Of a stretch of 64,000 nucleotides of DNA, positions 10,768 through 21,836 are shown piece by piece. The notes under the pieces were generated by a model that saw only the letters and a list, made by a program, of their open reading frames with translations, did not search any database and had not been told where the DNA came from. Both the position numbers and the translations under genes were made by a program. Location of the stretch: positions 124,001 to 188,000 of the forward strand of contig NZ_JAEHOH010000003.1 of assembly GCF_016522505.1 (NCBI RefSeq). Reading direction: 5' to 3'. Position 1 is the stretch's first letter, and every line of letters begins with the position of its first letter. Origin of the DNA: Leucobacter chromiisoli. Its GTDB lineage: Bacteria > Actinomycetota > Actinomycetes > Actinomycetales > Microbacteriaceae.

Positions 10768-12042
10768 TCAGGGGGCCGGCAGCGCTCCCGGAACCCGCGT
10801 GCGAGCGATGGACGCGACCGCCGAGGCGAATCCCGTGCCCGCGAGCGCCCCGGCGAGCAGCAGCGGGATCCCGCGCTCCTCCGAGGTGAAGCCCCCGTGC
10901 TGGCCGACCATGTCGAGCGACTTCGGGTCGTCCGAACCGACGTAGTAGGCCACCTGCCTGCGCGCCGCGACGAGCACCTCGCCGAGCCGCGGCGCCACCT
11001 CCGGGTGCACGGGCCCGAACCAGCCCGAGGCGATGGCGTCCTCGCGCGTGCCGACCCAGGCCCGCGCACCCTCGGCCTCTTCCCAGGCCGCGGCCACGGC
11101 CCGCGCATCCGTGCCGGGCCGCAGGTACAGGGAGCGCAGCCTCGGCTCGCCGCCGATCTCCGCGACCCTGTCCAGCAGTTCCGGTCGAGCGTCCATCATG
11201 ATCTGCTGAGTGGCCCCGACGTCCACGATGCCGTGGTCGGCCGTCACCACGACGCCGACGTCGCCGGGCAGGCCTCGCAGGAAGCCCTCGAGCGCCGCGT
11301 CCAGCTGCTCGAGCCGTCGCAGCCAGGTCTCGCTCTCCCACCCGTGCTCGTGCGCGGCCCGGTCGAGCTCGTCCACGTAGAGATACGCGAAGACCGGATC
11401 CGGACCCCGCAGGATCCGGGAGGCGTCGGCGAAGCGATCCTCGATCCGCTGCCCTCCGACGTACTCGGCGCCGCGGAGGATCGCCTCGGTCAGCCCCCCG
11501 CTCGCGTGGGCGGGCCGGCCGAAGGCCACGGCGCGCGCGCCCGCGCGCTCCGCCAGCGCGAACAGCGGCTCGGCGCGCTGCCACTCCCGCGGCCGCCTGA
11601 TGCCGCCCCAGTCCTTCAGCGTCGTGACGAGCCCGAGCTCGGGGTGCATGATCCGGTACCCGATGAGGCCGTGCTCGCCCGGCAGCCGGCCGGTCGTGAG
11701 CGTCGTCAGCGCCGCACCGGTCGTCGACGGCGCCACCGTCTCGATCCGCTTCTGGGGCAGCGAGCTCAGCGTCCGGGCATGACCGGCCCTCGCCTTCAGG
11801 TTGGCCTGGCCCAGACCGTCGGCCACGACCACCACGAACGAGCGCAGCCCGGGGAGCGCGGCGGGAGCGCCGGCGGATGGCGCGGCCCCGGCGGATACGG
11901 CCCCGGCGGATGAGGCGAAGGCGAGATCGAGCAGCTCGTCGGGATCCGAGCCGAGTCCCCGGGCGACGGCGGCGAGCCCGCTTGGCAGAATCGCGGCCAG
12001 CCTCGCGCCGTTGTCGGTGGGCGTGGGTAGCATGAACACCAT
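10768..12042 (-). CDS. Alkaline phosphatase superfamily / nucleotide pyrophosphatase-type protein
   Basis: A 424-residue metal-dependent phosphodiesterase or phosphatase with the fold's key sites: metal-binding [13 protein letters not shown], the nucleophile stretch [15 protein letters not shown] (probable catalytic Thr), [23 protein letters not shown] and a final HGG in [12 protein letters not shown]. It is probably cytoplasmic, since no signal peptide is seen. The substrate is unknown. Two ATGs nine bases apart (12042 and 12033) can serve as start and neither has a clear ribosome binding site. The gene is divergent from the topoisomerase A-subunit gene; this pairing is common in Actinobacteria. 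Confidence 0.85.
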   Translation of the reverse strand: MVFMLPTPTDNGARLAAILPSGLAAVARGLGSDPDELLDLAFASSAGAVSAGAAPSAGAPAALPGLRSFVVVVADGLGQANLKARAGHARTLSSLPQKRIETVAPSTTGAALTTLTTGRLPGEHGLIGYRIMHPELGLVTTLKDWGGIRRPREWQRAEPLFALAERAGARAVAFGRPAHASGGLTEAILRGAEYVGGQRIEDRFADASRILRGPDPVFAYLYVDELDRAAHEHGWESETWLRRLEQLDAALEGFLRGLPGDVGVVVTADHGIVDVGATQQIMMDARPELLDRVAEIGGEPRLRSLYLRPGTDARAVAAAWEEAEGARAWVGTREDAIASGWFGPVHPEVAPRLGEVLVAARRQVAYYVGSDDPKSLDMVGQHGGFTSEERGIPLLLAGALAGTGFASAVASIARTRVPGALPAP

Positions 12043-12119
12043 CGTATCCGCGCGGCGCCCCGCGCCCCACGCCCGTGGTGGCGGGCCGGCGCCGCGCTTC
12101 TCGGAACACCGAAAGGCAC

Positions 12120-14594
<2,475 letters not shown>

Positions 14595-14675
14595 GGGCTG
14601 ACTTCTCCCGTCCCGCCCAGCCTCCGCCTTCCCCTCCCCGCCCCGCCCGCCGCGGTCCGTCCCGCTCGTGCTCGA

Positions 14676-14731
14676 ATCGGGGACGCTCATGTTCGTTTCA
14701 GCACGGCGAAACGCACAGAAGCGTCCCCGAT
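14676..14731. repeat. Palindromic element, left copy (11-bp arms, 34-nt loop)
   Basis: Arms ATCGGGGACGC / GCGTCCCCGAT are perfectly complementary and enclose a 34-base loop containing TTCAGCA. A second copy with the same arm core and the same loop length lies at 15074-15135. The last ~15 codons and the stop of the DUF559-like fragment are encoded inside this element. Confidence 0.8.
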
Positions 14732-15067
14732 CTCGCCACCTCCTCGCGAGTAACCCGGAGGCGTCCAGCCGTGTCTCCTGAGCGCATCGAACGTCTGCTC
14801 TCGAAGTTCATTCGCCCTGACGTAGAGCAGCTGGGACGTCACTCGGATCACCTCCCACCCGGCACTACCGTAGTCGCGGTACTTCCGGATGTCTCGATTC
14901 CACTGCGCCGGTTCGGTCCGGTGACGGTCGCCCTCGTACTCGTGCGCCACGAGGTGCTCGGGGAACGCGATCTCACTGCACCCCAGCAGGCGGCCCGCAT
15001 CGTCGAACACGTCGTAATCCAACTCGGGCTCGGGGACGCCCCACTCGCTGAGCAGGAGTCGCAGATG
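14687..15067 (-). pseudogene. 5'-truncated DUF559-like protein remnant
   Basis: About 126 codons are open between an upstream TGA (15068-15070) and the stop in the left palindrome. The segment GVPEPELDYDVFDDAGRLLG, then HLVAHEYEGDRHRT and GSAGWEVIRVTSQLL, resembles the C-terminal nuclease-like domain of DUF559/AbiEi-type actinobacterial proteins (often ~300 residues). The usual N-terminal ~170 residues are missing, and the right palindrome lies where they should be. The only nearby start is a TTG at 15022 without a convincing ribosome binding site. The remnant sits between convergent topoisomerase genes. I infer a non-functional relic bounded by repeats. Confidence 0.7.
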
Positions 15068-15073
15068 TCACTC

Positions 15074-15135
15074 CGAATCGGGGACGCATAAGCCCGTATT
15101 CAGCATCTGGAAGGTGAAGAGGCGTCCCCGATTCG
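15074..15135. repeat. Palindromic element, right copy (14-bp arms, 34-nt loop)
   Basis: Perfect 14-base arms CGAATCGGGGACGC / GCGTCCCCGATTCG enclose a 34-base loop that also contains TTCAGCA, one base shifted relative to the left copy. It lies a few bases upstream of the broken 5' end of the DUF559-like remnant and 30 bases from the topoisomerase B-subunit stop. Confidence 0.85.
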
Positions 15136-15165
15136 CCGGGAACGGGAAGGGGAACCGCGCGGCGG

Positions 15166-17277
15166 CTACGCGTCGATGCGCTCGCGATCGAGGTCGTCCG
15201 CGTTGTCGATGATGAACTCCTTGCGCGGCGCGACCTCGTTGCCCATGAGCAGCTCGAACATCTGCGCCGCGGCGTGCGCATCCTCGAAGCGCACCCGGCG
15301 CAGCGTGCGGTGCTCGCGGTCCATCGTCGTCTCGGCGAGCTGATCGGCGTCCATCTCGCCGAGGCCCTTGTACCGCTGGATCGGCTCCTGATACTTCTTG
15401 CCGCGCCGCCGGAGGTCCGCCAGCAGCGCATTCAACTCGCGCTCGCTGTAGGTGTAGATCACGTCGTTGGGCTTGCGGCCCGAGTTCTGCACGACGACCC
15501 GGTGCAGCGGCGGCACGGCCGCGTACACGCGCCCCGCCTCGAGCATCGGGCGCATGTAGCGGAAGAACAGGGTGAGCAGCAGCGTGCGGATGTGCGCCCC
15601 GTCCACGTCGGCGTCGCTCATCAGGATCACCTTGCCGTAGCGGGCCGCGTCGAGGTCGAAGTCGCGCCCCGAGCCGGCGCCGATGACCTTGATGATCGCG
15701 CCGCACTCGGCGTTGCCGAGCATCTCGGCGATCGAGGCCTTCTGCACGTTCAGGATCTTGCCCCGGATCGGCAGCAGCGCCTGGTACTCGCTGTTCCTGG
15801 CCGGCTTGGCGGTGCCGAGGGCGCTGTCGCCCTCGACGATGAACAGCTCGCTGTTGGCGACGTCCCTGGAGCGGCAGTCGATGAGCTTCGCCGGCAGCGA
15901 CGAGCTCTCGAGCGAGCTCTTGCGTCGGGCGGTGTCGCGCTGAGCCCGCAGCGCGATCCGGGACTTCATCTCGGACACCATCTTCTCGAGGAGCGTGCCC
16001 GTCTGCGCCTTGTCGTGGCGCTTCGGCGATTCGAACCGCTCATCGAGTCCCTTGACGATCGCCCGCGAGACGATCTGCCGCACGGCGGCCGTGCCGAGCA
16101 CCTCCTTGGTCTGGCCCTCGAACTGTGGCTCGGGCACCCGGACGGTCACGACGGCCGTGAGGCCGGTCAGGATGTCGTCCTTCTCGGGCTTGTCCGAGCC
16201 GGCCTTGAGCTTGCGGGCGTTCTGCTCGATCTGCTTGCGGAAGAACTTGACGAGGCCCTGCTCGAAACCGCTGAGGTGGGTCCCGCCCTTGGGGGTCGCG
16301 ATGATGTTGACGAAGCTCTGCACCTCGGTCTCGTAGCCCGTGCCCCACCGCAGCGCGATGTCCACCTCGCAGGTGCGCTCCACCTCGCGCGAGACGAGGT
16401 GCCCCGTGGCCTCGTCCATGACGGGCACGGTCTCGGTGAACGTCCCGGAGTCGGCGATGCGCCACGTCTCGGTGACGGGGGCGTCGACGGCCAGGAAGTC
16501 GACGAACTCGGAGAGCCCGCCGTCGAAGGCGAAGCGGTGCACCGCGGGCTCGCCGGTCTCCTCGTGGCGCGACTCGGAGCGTTCGTCGCGGATCTCGATG
16601 GCGAGCCCGGGCACGAGGAACGCCGTCTGCCTGGCGCGTGCCACGAGCGACTCCGGCTCGAAGCGGGCGGTCGGCAGGAAGATCTGAGGATCCGCCCAGT
16701 AGCGCACGCGCGTGCCCGTGACGCCCTTCTTGACCTTGCCGACGACGCGCAGTTCGGAGGACTTCTCGAACGGCGTGAACGGGCTCGTCGGAGTGTCGCC
16801 GTCGAACACGCCGGGTTCGCCGTGCCGGAACGACATCGCCCACGTCTTGCCGTCGCGATCCACCTCCACGTCGAGCCGGGAGGAGAGCGCGTTGACGACC
16901 GAGGCGCCGACGCCGTGGAGACCGCCGGAGCTCGCGTAGCCGCCGCCGCCGAACTTGCCGCCGGCGTGCAGCTTCGTGTACACGAGCTCGACGCCGGAGA
17001 GGCCGCTGCGGGGTTCGATGTCGACGGGCACGCCTCGGCCGTTGTCGGCGACGGTGACGCTGCCGTCGTCGTGGAGGGTGATGCGGATGTCGTCGCCGTG
17101 ACCGGCGAGCGACTCGTCGACGGAGTTGTCGATGATCTCCCAGAGGCAGTGCATCAGGCCGCGGGAGTCGGTCGTGCCGATATACATGCCGGGCCTCTTG
17201 CGCACGGCCTCGAGGCCTTCGAGCACCGTCAGGTGCCGCGCCGAGTAACTCGACTCTTCCCGCTTGGATACTGCCAC
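15166..17277 (-). CDS. parE: DNA topoisomerase (type IIA) subunit B, ParE/GyrB-like
   Basis: The ATPase subunit of a type IIA topoisomerase, 703 residues. The GHKL ATP-binding domain has RKRPGMYIGTTDSRGL, EIIDNSVDE, VADNGRGVPV and SGGLHGVGASVVNAL. The transducer domain follows. The TOPRIM domain has EGDSALGTAKPARN and metal-binding LMSDADVDGAHI, and the C-terminus has QRYKGLGEMDADQLAETTMD. The GTG start has AAGGGGA upstream. It faces the A-subunit gene (12120-14594) and probably pairs with it. The chromosomal gyrBA pair would be expected near the origin, so topoisomerase IV is the better name, though family alone cannot settle this. Confidence 0.9.
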   Translation of the reverse strand: MAVSKREESSYSARHLTVLEGLEAVRKRPGMYIGTTDSRGLMHCLWEIIDNSVDESLAGHGDDIRITLHDDGSVTVADNGRGVPVDIEPRSGLSGVELVYTKLHAGGKFGGGGYASSGGLHGVGASVVNALSSRLDVEVDRDGKTWAMSFRHGEPGVFDGDTPTSPFTPFEKSSELRVVGKVKKGVTGTRVRYWADPQIFLPTARFEPESLVARARQTAFLVPGLAIEIRDERSESRHEETGEPAVHRFAFDGGLSEFVDFLAVDAPVTETWRIADSGTFTETVPVMDEATGHLVSREVERTCEVDIALRWGTGYETEVQSFVNIIATPKGGTHLSGFEQGLVKFFRKQIEQNARKLKAGSDKPEKDDILTGLTAVVTVRVPEPQFEGQTKEVLGTAAVRQIVSRAIVKGLDERFESPKRHDKAQTGTLLEKMVSEMKSRIALRAQRDTARRKSSLESSSLPAKLIDCRSRDVANSELFIVEGDSALGTAKPARNSEYQALLPIRGKILNVQKASIAEMLGNAECGAIIKVIGAGSGRDFDLDAARYGKVILMSDADVDGAHIRTLLLTLFFRYMRPMLEAGRVYAAVPPLHRVVVQNSGRKPNDVIYTYSERELNALLADLRRRGKKYQEPIQRYKGLGEMDADQLAETTMDREHRTLRRVRFEDAHAAAQMFELLMGNEVAPRKEFIIDNADDLDRERIDA

Positions 17278-17469
17278 TGCGATCCCCTTTCCGAGGCGAA
17301 CAGAACAACTGTAGAGGGTGTCGCCGACACGAGACGCACATGAGACCGGCGAGTGAGGATACCGCCCTCCGCTGCTACGCGCTCAGCGAACCGGGGCCGG
17401 TTCGCAGCCCGGACGGGGCTCGAACGTGCTTGGATGGAGGTGTCCACGAAAGAGAAAGGGGATGTTGCC

Positions 17470-17700
17470 ATGACGACACTGGAGCAGGATCGCGCTGTGA
17501 CCGCCGAGGTTGCCGATGCCGCGGACCGTCCCCTGAGCGGCCTCGACCGCTGCGACAGCTGCGGGGCTCAGGCCTACGTCCGGGCGGTGCTGAGCGGCAG
17601 CGAGCTGCTGTTCTGCGCTCACCACGCACGGAAGCACGAGGCCAAGCTCCGCCCCATGGCGGAGGTCTGGCACGACGAGACGCACAAGCTGCAGGCGTGA
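17470..17700 (+). CDS. Small Cys/His-rich actinobacterial protein (DUF7455-like)
   Basis: A 76-residue protein whose core has two pairs of likely zinc ligands, CDSCG and CAHHARKHE, 25 residues apart. This arrangement is known from a conserved actinobacterial small-protein family usually encoded beside the primary sigma factor gene; its function is unknown. The ATG follows AAAGGGGA at a normal spacing. It is convergent with rpoD, with a strong shared terminator between the two. Confidence 0.82.
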   Translation: MTTLEQDRAVTAEVADAADRPLSGLDRCDSCGAQAYVRAVLSGSELLFCAHHARKHEAKLRPMAEVWHDETHKLQA

Positions 17701-17723
17701 CCCTGCGGCGCGAGCGCGCCGCA

Positions 17724-17775
17724 GGCACGACGACGAAGGCCCCGGGATCACTCCCGGGGCCTTCGTCGTCGTGCC
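17724..17775. terminator. Bidirectional terminator between the DUF7455-like gene and rpoD
   Basis: Perfect 24-base complementary arms (starting GGCACGACGACGAAGGCCCC) flank a four-base loop. The stem lies between two convergent stop codons, 23 bases past one and four past the other. Confidence 0.9.
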
Positions 17776-17779
17776 GCTC

Positions 17780-19066
17780 CTACTCGAGGTAGTCGCGCAG
17801 CTGCTGCGAGCGGGAGGGGTGGCGCAGCTTCGCCATGGTCTTCGACTCGATCTGGCGGATGCGCTCGCGCGTCACACCGAAGGTGTCGCCGATCTGGTCG
17901 AGGGTCTTCGGCATGCCGTCGCCCAGGCCGAAGCGCATCCGGATCACGCCGGCCTCGCGCTCGGAGAGGGAGTCGAGCAGCTGCTCGAGCTGCTGCTGCA
18001 GCATCGTGAAGCCCACGGCGTCGGCGGGCACGACCGCCTCCGTGTCCTCGATGAGGTCGCCGAACTCGCTGTCGCCGTCCTCGCCCAGCGGCGTGTGGAG
18101 CGAGATCGGCTCGCGACCGTACTTCTGCACCTCGACGACCTTCTCGGGGGTCATGTCGAGCTCCCGGCTCAGCTCCTCGGGAGTGGGCTCCCGGCCCAGG
18201 TCCTGCAGCATCTGACGCTGCACGCGGGCGAGCTTGTTGATGACCTCGACCATGTGCACGGGGATGCGGATCGTGCGAGCCTGGTCGGCCATGGCGCGGG
18301 TGATCGCCTGCCGGATCCACCAGGTCGCGTAGGTCGAGAACTTGAAGCCCTTGGTGTAGTCGAACTTCTCGACCGCGCGGATGAGGCCCAGGTTGCCCTC
18401 CTGGATGAGGTCCAGGAACTGCATGCCGCGGCCCGTGTAGCGCTTCGCGAGCGAGACGACGAGGCGCAGGTTCGCGCCGAGCAGGTGGCTCTTGGCGCGC
18501 TGGCCGTCGCGCGCGACCCACTTCAGCTCGCGCTCGAGCTTCTTGGGCAGGCCGCTCTCGGTGGCGAGCTTCTCCTCTGCGAAGAGCCCCGCCTCGATCC
18601 GCATCGCCAGCTCGACCTCCTCGGCGGCGTTCAGCAGCGCCACCTTGCCGATCTGCTTCAGGTAGTCCTTCACGGGATCCGCGGTCGCGCCCGGGATCGC
18701 GGTGGTGACGGTCGGGACCTCCTCGTCCTCCGAGGAGCGGAGCACGATGGCCCCCGTGGGGAGCGGCTCCACCGGGACGGTGGACTTCTTCGCTGCGCCG
18801 GACGCCTGCTCGGCGCCCTCCGGCTCCTCGTGGGTCTCGGTCTCGTCGGGCTCGTCGGCGACGGCGAAGAGATCGTCGTCCTTCTTCGCCCGCTTGGCGC
18901 CGGCCTTCTTCGCCGGAGCCTTCTTCGCCGCGGTCTTCTTGGCCGGAGCGGCCTTCTTGGCGGGGGCCGCCTTCGTGCCCGCCGCCTTCTTCCCGGCCTC
19001 TTCCTCGGGGACCTCTTCGGTCTTCCGGGAAGTAGCACGAGTCTTGGTCGTGGTTGCAGTTGCCAC
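17780..19066 (-). CDS. rpoD: Primary RNA polymerase sigma factor (HrdB/SigA type)
   Basis: A housekeeping sigma factor of 428 residues. The N-terminal ~110 residues are a Lys/Ala/Pro-rich then acidic extension typical of actinobacterial HrdB. Region 1.2 is [16 protein letters not shown]. Region 2 has [19 protein letters not shown] and the -10-recognition stretch [16 protein letters not shown]. Region 3 has [13 protein letters not shown], and region 4 the helix-turn-helix [20 protein letters not shown]. The GTG with AGAGGCGG upstream fits the conserved VATATTTK start; the open extension to 19144 is not conserved-looking. A palindrome and a TTGACA word lie upstream. Confidence 0.95.
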   Translation of the reverse strand: MATATTTKTRATSRKTEEVPEEEAGKKAAGTKAAPAKKAAPAKKTAAKKAPAKKAGAKRAKKDDDLFAVADEPDETETHEEPEGAEQASGAAKKSTVPVEPLPTGAIVLRSSEDEEVPTVTTAIPGATADPVKDYLKQIGKVALLNAAEEVELAMRIEAGLFAEEKLATESGLPKKLERELKWVARDGQRAKSHLLGANLRLVVSLAKRYTGRGMQFLDLIQEGNLGLIRAVEKFDYTKGFKFSTYATWWIRQAITRAMADQARTIRIPVHMVEVINKLARVQRQMLQDLGREPTPEELSRELDMTPEKVVEVQKYGREPISLHTPLGEDGDSEFGDLIEDTEAVVPADAVGFTMLQQQLEQLLDSLSEREAGVIRMRFGLGDGMPKTLDQIGDTFGVTRERIRQIESKTMAKLRHPSRSQQLRDYLE

Positions 19067-19158
19067 GCGGCCGCCTCTCTGTGTCGGGATCCATGTGTGC
19101 GCGTCGGACGTCGGCCCGACACTGCTCACAGCATGAAAACCCATGTCAAGCCCGGTTT

Positions 19159-19176
19159 ATTCCCGCGCGCGGGAAT
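19159..19176. promoter_or_regulatory. Perfect 18-bp palindrome upstream of rpoD
   Basis: ATTCCCGCGCGCGGGAAT is fully self-complementary. It lies about 95 bases upstream of the rpoD start and about 10 bases from a TTGACA on the minus strand (19144-19149), between rpoD and the PAC2 gene. It may be an operator or a short stem ending PAC2 transcription. Confidence 0.45.
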
Positions 19177-19280
19177 CGGCAACCGGTTTGAATGGGCTTA
19201 CTCTCCCATTATTGCATGGCGGAAGCGGGTTTCCTGACCACGGGGCGGGCTCCCGGCCGCCGGGGCGGACTCCCGGACGC

Positions 19281-20210
19281 TCAGCGCTCCCTGCCGTCCG
19301 ACTCCCCGCCGTCGCGCTGCTGCGCGAGGAAGTTCTCGAGCTCGGTGGCCAGCTGATCGGCCGTCGGGATCGACCCGTCCTCGCTGATGAGGGGGGATCT
19401 CGGCGACTGCTCCTCCATGTACTGGTCGTAACGGGTCTCGAGTCCGTGCACCATCTCGGCGGATTCCTCGTTCTCGGCGAGCTGGGCGTCCAGCTGGGCG
19501 TGGAACGCCCGTGAGGACTCGCGCACCTCGTCGGTGGCGAGGATCAGGCCCGTCGCCGCCATGATGCCGTCGAGCGCCGCGAGCAGCGCCTCCGGATACT
19601 CGGTGTTGCCGAGGTAGTGCGGCACGAGCAGCGCGAAGCCGACGACCTCCTCGCCGAGCCCGTGCAGCCGGTACTCGAGCACGTGCCCCGCCGACGCGGC
19701 CAGCTTCGTGGTCGGCCGCCACACGGACCGGGCCTCGATGAGGTCGTCGCGGGTGCCGCTCACCGTGCTGCGCAGCGGGCGGGTGTGCGGGACGGGCATG
19801 GGGATCGCGTGCGTCCAGACCGTGGTCGACACCTCGAACTCGTGGACAAGGAGCAGCACCGTGTCGATGAACTGATCCCACTTGAAGTCCGGCTCGTACC
19901 CGCTCAGGATCAAGAACGGCTTGCCGAGCTCGTCGTGCGCCAGCGCGAGCGTCAGCTCTTCGGGGGCGTAGTTCGTGAGGTGATCCTCGTCGAAGGTGAT
20001 CACCGGTCTGCGGGCTCGGTAGTCGAGCAGCAGGTCGGCGTTGAATCGCAGGATCTCCTCGGGCCGGTAGCGGTCCCACAGATACGTCTCGAGCTGGCCG
20101 ACGGCGCTGCCGGCGTCGCTGAGCCCCATGAGGGCCACGACGAGCGGCAGACCGCGCGGCACGCCTGCGCGGCGCTCCGCGTACTCCGCCGAGAAGATCG
20201 ATTCGTTCAC
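19281..20210 (-). CDS. PAC2 family protein
   Basis: A 309-residue protein of the PAC2 (proteasome assembly chaperone 2-like) family. The conserved start of the fold appears as LVVALMGLSDAGSAVGQLETYLWD, followed by ITFDEDHLTNY and LILSGYEPDFKWDQF; glycine-rich and hydrophobic strands continue to about residue 240. The last ~60 residues are an acidic coiled-coil-like tail. Its role in Actinobacteria is not established, and location beside rpoD is common. The start is a GTG with GGAGG only two bases upstream, closer than usual; no better start is seen. It is divergent from lpd. Confidence 0.88.
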   Translation of the reverse strand: MNESIFSAEYAERRAGVPRGLPLVVALMGLSDAGSAVGQLETYLWDRYRPEEILRFNADLLLDYRARRPVITFDEDHLTNYAPEELTLALAHDELGKPFLILSGYEPDFKWDQFIDTVLLLVHEFEVSTTVWTHAIPMPVPHTRPLRSTVSGTRDDLIEARSVWRPTTKLAASAGHVLEYRLHGLGEEVVGFALLVPHYLGNTEYPEALLAALDGIMAATGLILATDEVRESSRAFHAQLDAQLAENEESAEMVHGLETRYDQYMEEQSPRSPLISEDGSIPTADQLATELENFLAQQRDGGESDGRER

Positions 20211-20416
20211 ACCTCCATCCTACGAAAGCGGACAGCCCTCGGACGGGTTCCGCATCACGCCGTCAGCGAACCCCGAGGAAGCGCCGAGCGCGCTCGACGG
20301 GCCCTCCTCGGGGCTTCTCACTGAAACGCGGCGGCTGGGTAGTAGGGTGGAAGCGGTGCAGGCGGCACGCCGCCGGGCACCGCAGAGCGAACGCGCACAA
20401 CCGAGGGAGATCCCAC

Positions 20417-21790
20417 TTGGCCGATCAGCAGTTTGACATCGTCGTCCTGGGCGGCGGGAGCGCCGGTTACGCCGCCGCGATCCGCGCGAAGCAGCTGGGC
20501 TTCAGCGCCGCCGTCATCGAGAAGGGCAAGCTGGGCGGCACCTGCCTCCACCGCGGCTGCGTTCCGACGAAGGCCCTGCTCCACTCGGCCGAGGTCGCCG
20601 ACGTGGCGCGCGAGGGCGCGAAGTACGGCGTGAACTCGGGCGTCGAGAGCATCGACATCGTCGGAGTCAACTCCTACAAGGACGGGATCGTCGCGTCGAA
20701 GTTCAAGGGCCTGCAGGGCCTGCTCAAGGCGAACGGCATCACCGTCATCGAGGGTGAGGGCCGCCTCGCCTCCCCCGATACCGTTCGCGTGGGCGACGAC
20801 AACATCGTCGGCAAGCACATCGTGCTCGCGACGGGCTCCTACTCCCGCTCGCTGCCCGGCCTCGAGCTCGGCGGACGCGTCATCGCGAGCGAGCAGGCGC
20901 TGCAGCTGCAGGAGATCCCGAACCGCGTGGTGATCCTCGGCGGCGGTGTGATCGGCGTCGAGTTCGCGAGCGTCTGGCGCTCCTTCGGCGCCGAGGTCAC
21001 GATCGTCGAGGGCCTGCCCCACCTCGTGCCGAACGAGGAGGAGTCCGTCTCGAAGCAGCTCGAGCGCGCCTTCCGCAAGCGCGGCATCGACTTCAAGCTC
21101 GGCGTGCGCTTCCAGGGCGCCACGCAGGACGAGAACGGCGTCGAGGTGACCCTTGAGGACGGTACGACGCTCTCGGCCGACTACCTGCTCGTCGCCGTGG
21201 GCCGCGGCCCCTCGACGCAGGGACTCGGCTTCGAGGAGGTCGGCGTCGAGATGGATCGCGGCTTCGTGCTCACGAACGAGCGGCTCGCGACCAACGTGCC
21301 CGGCGTCTACGCGATCGGCGACATCGTGCCCGGCCTGCAGCTCGCGCACCGCGGCTACCAGCAGGGCATCTTCGTCGCCGAGGAGATCGCGGGGCTGAAC
21401 CCGGTCGTCGTCGAGGACGTGAACGTGCCCAAGGTCACCTACTGCGACCCCGAGATCGCCTCCGTCGGCCTGACCGAGGCGAAGGCCAAGGAGCAGTACG
21501 GCGAGGGCAGCGTCACCGCCTACGAGTACAACCTCGCGGGCAACGCGAAGAGCTCGATCCTGGGCACGGCGGGCACGGTGAAGGCCGTCCGGGTGAACGA
21601 CGGCCCCGTGGTGGGCGTCCACATGATCGGCGCGCGGGTGGGAGAGCTCGTGGGCGAGGCCCAGCTCATCGTGAACTGGGAGGCCTACCCCGAGGACGTC
21701 GCCCCCTTCGTGCACGGACACCCCACGCAGAACGAGACCATCGGCGAGGCCATGCTGAAGCTCGCCGGCAAGCCCCTGCACGCGATCTGA
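20417..21790 (+). CDS. lpd: Dihydrolipoyl dehydrogenase (E3)
   Basis: The flavoenzyme that reoxidises the lipoyl groups of 2-oxo acid dehydrogenase complexes using NAD. The 457-residue product has FAD-binding VVLGGGSAGYAAA, the redox disulfide Cys43-Cys48 in GGTCLHRGCVPTKAL, NAD-binding VILGGGVIGVEFAS, a second FAD motif GVYAIGDIVPG and the catalytic His/Glu in HGHPTQNETIGEA. The start is a TTG with GAGGGAGA upstream. It is followed 46 bases later by the acyltransferase gene, so the two probably form one operon. Confidence 0.96.
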   Translation: MADQQFDIVVLGGGSAGYAAAIRAKQLGFSAAVIEKGKLGGTCLHRGCVPTKALLHSAEVADVAREGAKYGVNSGVESIDIVGVNSYKDGIVASKFKGLQGLLKANGITVIEGEGRLASPDTVRVGDDNIVGKHIVLATGSYSRSLPGLELGGRVIASEQALQLQEIPNRVVILGGGVIGVEFASVWRSFGAEVTIVEGLPHLVPNEEESVSKQLERAFRKRGIDFKLGVRFQGATQDENGVEVTLEDGTTLSADYLLVAVGRGPSTQGLGFEEVGVEMDRGFVLTNERLATNVPGVYAIGDIVPGLQLAHRGYQQGIFVAEEIAGLNPVVVEDVNVPKVTYCDPEIASVGLTEAKAKEQYGEGSVTAYEYNLAGNAKSSILGTAGTVKAVRVNDGPVVGVHMIGARVGELVGEAQLIVNWEAYPEDVAPFVHGHPTQNETIGEAMLKLAGKPLHAI

Positions 21791-21836
21791 ATCGCCGCGC
21801 ACCAGACGAACAACGATACGAACGGAGAACAACGCC

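Noticed and set aside
9534-11108. Long open frame antisense to sepH
   Set aside because: Product is dominated by Arg/Gly/Pro strings, and sepH itself has a ribosome binding site and recognisable domain.
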